From positions 44,448 to 108,447 of the forward strand of contig JABJKH010000075.1 in assembly GCA_018660465.1 (NCBI GenBank): a DNA stretch of 64,000 nucleotides, in the 5' to 3' direction. This DNA comes from Rhodospirillaceae bacterium (lineage in GTDB: Bacteria > Pseudomonadota > Alphaproteobacteria > Rhodospirillales > JABJKH01). The notes beneath the pieces were generated by a model, which made no database searches, had not been told where the DNA came from, and was given only the letters and a program-made list of their open reading frames with translations. How positions within the stretch are numbered: position 1 is the first letter of the stretch; every line of letters starts with the position of its first letter. Shown here in pieces: positions 58,502 through 64,000 of this stretch. A program made the position numbers and the translations under genes.

Positions 58502-59536
58502 CTATCCGATTAATCGGCCAACGAGATCAGCCGTATAATCCACCATGGGTATAATTCGCGAATAGTTCATGCGCGTCGGACCAATCACGCCAATGGCACC
58601 GACAATTTGTTGGTTACTATTGCGGTACGGCCCGACAATCAAGGAACAACCGGCCAAACCGAACAACTGATTGTCAGAGCCAATGAAGATTTGCACCCCT
58701 TCTGCAGTATCCGCAAGGGAGAGCAAATTCAGTAAAGTCTCTTTAGTTTCAAGGGCTTCAAATAGGGATCTAATGTGTTCCAGGTCCGCCGCGGCGTTAA
58801 CATCGTCAAGCAAATTAGCCTGACCCTTCACGATCAACGAGCCATTGCGTTCACCGCCAGCCCACACTGCAAGACCTGAGGCAACAACCCGGGTCGTCAG
58901 CTCATCCAATTGGACGCGATGAGATTCCAGCTCCTGCATGATCTCTTCGTAGGTGTCGCTCAACGTCCGGCCGACAAGTCGAGCACTGAGATAATTGCTG
59001 GCTTCAACCAGAGCCGATGGCGGAATGTCTGCAGGAATTTCGATGATCCTATTCTCGACAACGCCGCTTTCGGTCACCATCACAACGAGACCCCGCCCGG
59101 GGCTCAGGGATACAAGCTCAATATGGCGCAGTGGACTTTCCGTCTTCGGCGCCATCACCAAACCGGCGCAGTGGGATAATCCTGAGAGCACCGTGGTGGC
59201 CTCACTCAGCAATCCCTCAACCGTGGAGCCCGCGTCAGAACATTTCCCTTCGATGCTTTGACGTTCCTGGTCCGTTAGATTGCCGACTTCCAAAATGCCA
59301 TCAACGAATAGGCGCAATCCGGCTTCCGTCGGCAGCCGACCGGCGGACGTATGCGGCGCGAACAACAATCCCATCGCCTCCAGATCCGACATAACATTGC
59401 GGATGGTAGCAGGAGAAACCGAAATATTCAGCCGTTGGGCAAGTGTGCGCGACCCCACCGGTTCGCCGGTTTCGACATAAGAATCGACAATCTTGCTAAA
59501 TATTTCTCGCGAACGGACGTCGAGTTCAAAGTTCAT
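58502..59536 (-). CDS. hrcA: Heat-inducible transcription repressor HrcA
   Basis: Repressor of 344 residues that binds CIRCE operators. An N-terminal winged helix (VDSYVETGEPVGSRTLAQ, SPATIRNVMSDLEAMGLL) is followed by the GAF-like and dimerisation domains. No CIRCE was found in the window, so its target, probably groESL, lies elsewhere; dnaK here appears RpoH-controlled. First gene of the hrcA-grpE run, divergent from rph. Confidence 0.95.
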   Translation of the reverse strand: MNFELDVRSREIFSKIVDSYVETGEPVGSRTLAQRLNISVSPATIRNVMSDLEAMGLLFAPHTSAGRLPTEAGLRLFVDGILEVGNLTDQERQSIEGKCSDAGSTVEGLLSEATTVLSGLSHCAGLVMAPKTESPLRHIELVSLSPGRGLVVMVTESGVVENRIIEIPADIPPSALVEASNYLSARLVGRTLSDTYEEIMQELESHRVQLDELTTRVVASGLAVWAGGERNGSLIVKGQANLLDDVNAAADLEHIRSLFEALETKETLLNLLSLADTAEGVQIFIGSDNQLFGLAGCSLIVGPYRNSNQQIVGAIGVIGPTRMNYSRIIPMVDYTADLVGRLIG

Positions 59537-59618
59537 CGTGGTGGTACCAAGCCTACTATAGGAATCACCCCCCGAATTTAGGTACGGACGTTGGCCACGT
59601 CAACGGGGCCTTTACCGT

Positions 59619-59648
59619 AACCTTTATCCCTGGAACCTTTACCCCTGG
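59619..59648. repeat. Tandem 15-base repeat in the hrcA/rph divergent region
   Basis: AACCTTTATCCCTGG (59619-59633) is followed at once by AACCTTTACCCCTGG (59634-59648), 14 of 15 bases identical. A partial third copy, CCTTTACC, is just before (59609-59616). They lie 48-77 bases ahead of the rph ATG. Confidence 0.7.
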
Positions 59649-59695
59649 GGCGCAAGCGAGTAGCTTGGCGCCGCTTACACTTAAGGAGACCATGA

Positions 59696-60415
59696 ATGAG
59701 ACCATCCGGACGCAACCTTGATCAATTACGGGCCGTTAGCCTGGAACCTGGCTTTAGTAAATATGCCGAGGGGTCCTGCTTGATTAGATTTGGCGACACC
59801 CACGTGCTCTGCGCTGCCAGCGTCGATGAGACCGTGCCCCGGTGGATGCGCGGATCAGGAAAGGGCTGGGTTACGGCCGAATACGGCATGTTGCCAAGAT
59901 CGACCCACACGCGCACAAACCGCGAGGCCGCACGTGGCGCACAATCTGGAAGAACGCAAGAAATTCAACGCCTTATAGGAAGAAGTTTGCGTGCAATTAC
60001 GGACATGAAAGCGCTGGGTGAGATGCAAATCAAGGTCGACTGCGACGTCTTGCAAGCCGATGGCGGCACGCGTACGGCGTCAATTACCGGCGCGTATGTC
60101 GCCTTGCATCTGGCCTGTCAGCGGATGGTGGACCTTGGTGTTCTCGAAACCATTCCATTAAGCGACCAAGTCGCGGCAGTTTCCTGCGGGCTCTATAAGG
60201 GTTCGGCTGTGCTTGATCTGGATTACGACGAAGACAGCAACGCCGAGGCTGACGCCAATTTCGTCCTCACCGGCAAGGGGGGAATTGTCGAAATTCAAGG
60301 CACGGCGGAGGAAGACCCCTTTTCCGAAGAGCAGTTCTTGGCGCTGATGGGACTCGCCAAAAAAGGTGTGACCGAACTTTCAGCACTACAACGAGACGTG
60401 TTGGGGCTGGACTAG
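59696..60415 (+). CDS. rph: Ribonuclease PH
   Basis: Phosphorolytic 3' exoribonuclease of 239 residues for tRNA 3' trimming. [27 protein letters not shown] start, then [35 protein letters not shown], the phosphate- and RNA-binding block. AAGGAG lies seven bases before the ATG. The stop TAG (60413-60415) is formed at the left edge of the palindromic element; without it the stop would be TAA. Confidence 0.96.
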   Translation: MRPSGRNLDQLRAVSLEPGFSKYAEGSCLIRFGDTHVLCAASVDETVPRWMRGSGKGWVTAEYGMLPRSTHTRTNREAARGAQSGRTQEIQRLIGRSLRAITDMKALGEMQIKVDCDVLQADGGTRTASITGAYVALHLACQRMVDLGVLETIPLSDQVAAVSCGLYKGSAVLDLDYDEDSNAEADANFVLTGKGGIVEIQGTAEEDPFSEEQFLALMGLAKKGVTELSALQRDVLGLD

Positions 60416-60679
60416 TACCCACTATCAAAAATAGGTGTAATACGTGATCGTTTTTCAGGCTCCCTCGGTAGGATGTGATGCGCAGGCGATACTTGCGTAT
60501 CGTCAAGCGTTACAGACACCCCGAGGGAGCCTGAAAAACGACCGTTTCGGCGGCCTCCCGAACTCCCTGGCCGCGTCGCGAGGCCCTCGTGATGCACAAG
60601 CATCACGTCGGCCCCCGCTCCTAACCAGGGAATTCGGGAGGCCGTCACGTGTCACACCTATTTATGATAGTGGGTACTA
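60413..60679. mobile_element. MITE-like palindromic element between rph and rdgB
   Basis: A 267-base non-coding unit. Its outer arms, 60413-60447 and 60645-60679, are inverted copies matching at 32 of 35 bases, and each ends in TA, so a TA target duplication (as made by IS630/mariner-type elements) fits. Inside are two independent long hairpins: 60449-60468 with 60521-60540 (20 of 20), and 60551-60570 with 60625-60644 (19 of 20). Each loop contains a smaller hairpin (CGATAC/GTATCG at 60487-60502; CGTGATGC/GCATCACG at 60588-60607). No open frame of note. Other copies in the genome would prove mobility. Confidence 0.75.
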
Positions 60680-60684
60680 AGGTT

Positions 60685-61284
60685 ATGGCGCGACGGTTCG
60701 AAGGCGGCAAACTTGTGATCGCCAGTCACAACCCCGGCAAGGTCCGCGAAATTCAAGCCCTGTTGGAACCGTTTGGCGCAGAGGTAATTTCGGCTGCGGA
60801 GCTAGGGTTGCCTGAACCTGAAGAAACCGGCGATACCTTTATCGCCAACGCCGAACTTAAAGCCCATGCGGCCGCCATTGGGGCGAGCCTTCCTGCCCTA
60901 TCTGATGATTCCGGAATTGTTGTTCATGGCCTAGGCGGTGAGCCGGGTATTTATTCCGCGCGCTGGGCCGGACCTTCGAAAGATTTCGGTCCCGCCATGG
61001 AGCGGGTGTGGAAAGGCCTTGAAAACGTTGATGACAAATCCGCACACTTCACCAGCGCCCTCTCACTTTGTTGGCCCGATGGTCATACGGAAAATTTTGA
61101 AGGTTATATTTACGGCACGATCGTTTATCCGCCGCGCGGCGATAACGGTTTCGGGTATGATCCGATCTTTCAGCCTGAGGGGTATGAGCTAACCTTCGGC
61201 GAACTGGAAAATCACGTTAAGTATGGAATTAGTCATCGTTTTCAAGCATTTGAGCAACTCGTAGCCGCCTGCTTTAAATCCTGA
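60685..61284 (+). CDS. rdgB: XTP/dITP diphosphatase (HAM1-like)
   Basis: House-cleaning pyrophosphatase of 199 residues that removes non-canonical purine triphosphates. [38 protein letters not shown] and [13 protein letters not shown] are the family motifs. The ATG at 60685 matches the usual N-terminus; it is only six bases past the palindromic element, and only AAGG two bases upstream could serve as a ribosome site, so expression may depend on the element. Confidence 0.95.
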   Translation: MARRFEGGKLVIASHNPGKVREIQALLEPFGAEVISAAELGLPEPEETGDTFIANAELKAHAAAIGASLPALSDDSGIVVHGLGGEPGIYSARWAGPSKDFGPAMERVWKGLENVDDKSAHFTSALSLCWPDGHTENFEGYIYGTIVYPPRGDNGFGYDPIFQPEGYELTFGELENHVKYGISHRFQAFEQLVAACFKS

Positions 61285-61297
61285 TGGGAGAGGCGCT

Positions 61298-62434
61298 GTG
61301 ACCGCCCCCCTCGCTATTTACCTTCACTGGCCCTTCTGCGAACGGGTTTGCCCGTATTGCGACTTCAATGTGCGCACGGCGGAAGACGTCGATCAAACTC
61401 GTTGGCGGGATGCTTTTTTAAGAGAAGCCGCACACTTCGCTGCCGAATTTTCGGACCGAACAATCAGCAGTATATTCTTCGGCGGTGGCACGCCTTCGCT
61501 CATGGAGCCGGGTACAGTCGCCGGTATCATTTCGGGTATTCAGGATCTCTGGACAGTTTCTGAGTCGCTAGAGGTTTCCATCGAATCAAATGTTTCCCCA
61601 GCGGAAGCAAAAAAGTTTGAAGCCTTCCGAAGTGCTGGCGTGAATCGTCTTTCGCTAGGCGTTCAATCCCTGGACGATGATGCGCTAAAATTTTTGGGTC
61701 GGGAGCACACCGCCACCGATGCAATTGCCGCCCTCGACCATGGCAAAAATTTGTTCCCGATGGTGTCCATTGATCTGATTTATGCGCGACCCGGTCAAGC
61801 GGTCCCGGCTTGGCAGGACGAACTGACGCAAGCGCTCGAACAAGGCATTGATCATCTTTCACTGTATCAATTGACCATTGAGCCGGGTACGCCATTTGCG
61901 CAGAAAAAAGTTGAGCCCGCCGAAGAAGACTTGGCCGCCAGCCTCTATGAAACAACAAATGCTGTCCTGGAAGCAGCAGACTTGCCAGCCTACGAGGTTT
62001 CTAATCACGCCCGCCCCGGCCACCAATGCCGCCACAATCTGACTTATTGGCAAGGTGGCGATTATGTTGGGCTGGGACCGGGCGCCCATGGACGCCTGAC
62101 CCAGGGTCAAACTAATGCGCTCTATCAAATTCATACACCAGGCCGATGGCTTGATGCTGTAGAATCCCGCAATCATGGCACCGCACGACGCACGGCACTC
62201 ACTGAAACTGAGCGCCGGGAAGAGCTTATCATGCTCGGGCTTAGAAAGACCGAAGGTATTGATGCAGAACGTTTTTTAGAACTAACAGGAAGTTCGTTAG
62301 AGGTTGCCTTAGACAAAAATAAGCTGGAAGACTTGAGCCAAGGGGGGTTCGTGGTTGTAGACCAGAATGGCCTCAGGACAACCCCTGCTGGACGGCAGCG
62401 GCTCAATGCGATTCTTGGACATTTATTGACCTAA
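61298..62434 (+). CDS. hemW: Radical SAM haem chaperone HemW
   Basis: A 378-residue radical-SAM protein related to HemN. The cluster motif is CERVCPYCDFNV, with the CxxxCxxC spacing and the HemW-type F in place of the extra HemN cysteine. GGGTPSL and RLSLGVQSLDD follow, and a C-terminal HemW domain closes it. It delivers haem rather than oxidising coproporphyrinogen. Start GTG at 61298 after GGGAGAGG. Convergent with the LpoA-like gene, 12 bases apart. Confidence 0.92.
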   Translation: MTAPLAIYLHWPFCERVCPYCDFNVRTAEDVDQTRWRDAFLREAAHFAAEFSDRTISSIFFGGGTPSLMEPGTVAGIISGIQDLWTVSESLEVSIESNVSPAEAKKFEAFRSAGVNRLSLGVQSLDDDALKFLGREHTATDAIAALDHGKNLFPMVSIDLIYARPGQAVPAWQDELTQALEQGIDHLSLYQLTIEPGTPFAQKKVEPAEEDLAASLYETTNAVLEAADLPAYEVSNHARPGHQCRHNLTYWQGGDYVGLGPGAHGRLTQGQTNALYQIHTPGRWLDAVESRNHGTARRTALTETERREELIMLGLRKTEGIDAERFLELTGSSLEVALDKNKLEDLSQGGFVVVDQNGLRTTPAGRQRLNAILGHLLT

Positions 62435-62446
62435 TATAAAGGCTGC

Positions 62447-64000
62447 CTAATTCAGGGGTGGATCAAAAGAAGCCGGGGCTTCATCAATAACCTTTGATCC
62501 CCGATGGGTCAGCTGCAAGACAGCAAGGCCACGTTCCGCGACACCTTGGGGTAAAAACCGGAAAATGCCATCCCGACCGGCAAAGCCACTGGACGCAGTT
62601 ATCGCGTCTTCGCTGAAATTCGGGCCGTCTTTCGCTCGCGCCAACACTGCGGCCAACGCCCCTGCATCGTAGGCCAATGTCGCCAAGCGGTGTGGATTTA
62701 GTCCATACATTTCCTTGTATTGACGGATAAAGTCAGCACGCGCCGTCGGCGGCGGTGCTGCATACCATCCACCAACCAGGGCCGGTTCCGCCCCTAGACC
62801 GGACGCATCCCATTGGCCCGTTCCCAACATCTTAATTTTCGCCGGATCAATATCAAAAAACGGCAGCAACGCAGCGATCGCCTGCAAGCGCTTGCCGCCC
62901 GCCGGTAACAACAATGCATCGAACGGTAGGTTGCCTAATGTCTGAAGTTTCTCCAGACGCTTTAGCGCACGCAGCGCAATTTCATCGCCGCGGGCTTTTA
63001 GTTCCTTCCGCTGATAAACGAGAGCCCCACGGCGTGATCCGTAATTCGCAAGTTCGCGCACCACAGGCGTGTAATCTTCCGCAAGCGGGTCGTAATATTT
63101 TACCTGGGTGACAGCAACGCCAAGCTGATCCGCAATCAACTCAAGCGCGCTGATGATCGCTGTTCCATAATCGTTGTCCGGAACCAACGCGGCGAAGCGC
63201 TGATGGCCCTTGGTATGGGCGTAGGTAATAATGCGGTCCACTTCTGCGCTCGGCAAAAAACCCATGGTGTAGGTGCCAAGACCGGCAACGGTCCGGTCAC
63301 TGGAAAAACCAAGCACGGGAACATTCGCAGCTCGAGCATGCGGTGAAATTGCCTTAACCGATGCGGATAACAACGGTCCCAAAATAAGCTCTGCCCCATC
63401 ACCAATTGCGAGGGCTGCCGCTTCTACCGCTCCCTCTGGAGTGCCTTTTGTGTCTTGTGGCAACAGCTCGAATCCTTCGGCAGCAAAGGCAAAGATCGCC
63501 AACTGGGTCGCGTTTAACATGGCTTTGCCAACAGCCGCATTCGGGCCCGACAACGGCAACAACAGTGCCACGCGAACGGCCCCCTCTGCTGGAGGTGGCG
63601 GAGGTGGCGACTGATTTTGATAGGTTTGTTCTTCATCGATGGTCCCGGTTGAACGGGTCAATAAAGGAACAAACGACGGACCTTTTTGTACTTCCGGGGC
63701 GCTGGGCACAGAGGGAGCGTTATACCCCGGCGGCAAATCCGAACCTGTTAATGTATTTCCAGCACCTGATGGTGGCGGTGGCGGTGGCACAGAAGACCGG
63801 GGCCGCGTGATGATCGCTGGGGGCGGGGGCGGTGCCGGACGCGGTGCTGTTTCAACTGCGACCGTCGGATGAGGGGATTCTTTCGATGCCTGCTGCCCCG
63901 GACGTGTTTTCTGGGTCGGAGTTGGGGCTGAGCCACCATCCATGACTGAATTTAGTTGCTTCCACCCGGGTAATTCTGAAGACTTACAGCCGGACAATAA
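62447..64000 (-). CDS. Penicillin-binding protein activator, LpoA-like lipoprotein (partial)
   Basis: At least 517 residues visible; the frame is open to the window end. The last visible residues before the mature protein read LLSGC, a lipobox, so only part of the signal peptide is missing. A very proline-rich linker (three runs of six to seven prolines) precedes a periplasmic-binding-protein-like domain (VALLLPLSGPNAAVGKAMLNA onward, to the C-terminus) as in LpoA/YraM, which activates PBP1A from the outer membrane. Alphaproteobacterial members are poorly studied. Confidence 0.85.
   Translation of the reverse strand, partial: LLSGCKSSELPGWKQLNSVMDGGSAPTPTQKTRPGQQASKESPHPTVAVETAPRPAPPPPPAIITRPRSSVPPPPPPSGAGNTLTGSDLPPGYNAPSVPSAPEVQKGPSFVPLLTRSTGTIDEEQTYQNQSPPPPPPAEGAVRVALLLPLSGPNAAVGKAMLNATQLAIFAFAAEGFELLPQDTKGTPEGAVEAAALAIGDGAELILGPLLSASVKAISPHARAANVPVLGFSSDRTVAGLGTYTMGFLPSAEVDRIITYAHTKGHQRFAALVPDNDYGTAIISALELIADQLGVAVTQVKYYDPLAEDYTPVVRELANYGSRRGALVYQRKELKARGDEIALRALKRLEKLQTLGNLPFDALLLPAGGKRLQAIAALLPFFDIDPAKIKMLGTGQWDASGLGAEPALVGGWYAAPPPTARADFIRQYKEMYGLNPHRLATLAYDAGALAAVLARAKDGPNFSEDAITASSGFAGRDGIFRFLPQGVAERGLAVLQLTHRGSKVIDEAPASFDPPLN

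Noticed and set aside
60420..60680. Short open frames inside the palindromic element (for example 60267-60506 minus and 60444-60680 plus)
   Set aside because: They follow from the inverted repeats, have no ribosome sites and resemble no protein; the element is non-coding.
1..64000. tRNA, rRNA, CRISPR arrays and transposase genes
   Set aside because: I looked in the gaps and found no cloverleaf, rRNA motif, spaced direct-repeat array or transposase frame.

Overview
The window is a dense, almost wholly chromosomal segment of an alphaproteobacterium. The best fit is a Rhodospirillales-like, probably free-living or marine lineage. This is inferred from the gene content: Irr and Fur together, a MucR/Ros regulator, the fabA-fabB-fabI block beside irr, the order fur-miaB-phoH-ybeY-corC-lnt-(xre)-metK-trmB-rimP-nusA-ylxR-infB-rbfA-truB-rpsO-pnp, a split mutS/glnD pair, and the hrcA/rph divergon. 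No rRNA, tRNA, CRISPR array, prophage or transposase gene was seen. Base composition looks moderate and even, except for AT-rich intergenic pockets.

Layout. 1-2.03 kb (+): end of cysK, then moeB and a DsrE-like protein, a sulfur/cofactor group. 2.0-5.2 kb (-): pabC and pabB (folate branch), then a D-2-hydroxyacid dehydrogenase. 5.4-6.0 kb (+): an exported SH3 protein. 6.0-9.0 kb (-): DUF3501 protein, Fe-S oxidoreductase, rubrerythrin and Irr, an iron/peroxide group. 9.1-11.7 kb (-): fabI, fabB, fabA. 11.9-30.4 kb (-): a long run of translation, transcription and RNA-maturation genes from pnp back to fur, including a probable SAM-II riboswitch ahead of metK-trmB. 30.5-32.4 kb: mucR, a TusA-like gene, rimI and tsaB. 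32.5-35.2 kb: three cell-wall enzymes (D-Ala-D-Ala dipeptidase, polysaccharide deacetylase, Bax-like glucosaminidase). 35.5-39.3 kb (-): trpS, murJ and a CheB with a degenerate receiver. 39.4-45 kb (-): glnD and mutS. 45-53.3 kb: stress-type protein, macrodomain protein, ampG, typA, a PfkB-family kinase, EI24 protein, bactofilin, a lipoprotein, nth and a DUF2244 protein. 53.3-59.5 kb (-): dapB, dnaJ, dnaK, grpE, hrcA (heat shock). 59.7-62.4 kb (+): rph, rdgB, hemW. 62.4-64 kb (-): an LpoA-like lipoprotein cut by the window end.

The most unusual object is a 267-base non-coding palindromic element (60413-60679) between rph and rdgB. It has 35-base terminal inverted repeats flanked by TA, and inside are two separate long hairpins, each with its own nested hairpin. 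Removing it with one TA restores a four-base rph-rdgB spacing and changes the rph stop from TAG to TAA, so it looks like an inserted MITE-like element. Other structure outside genes includes the SAM-II-like pseudoknot before metK, a perfect 11-base inverted repeat between mucR and the tusA-like gene, a perfect palindrome at the predicted dnaK transcription start, a start-stop codon pair in the ddpX leader, and several clear intrinsic terminators.
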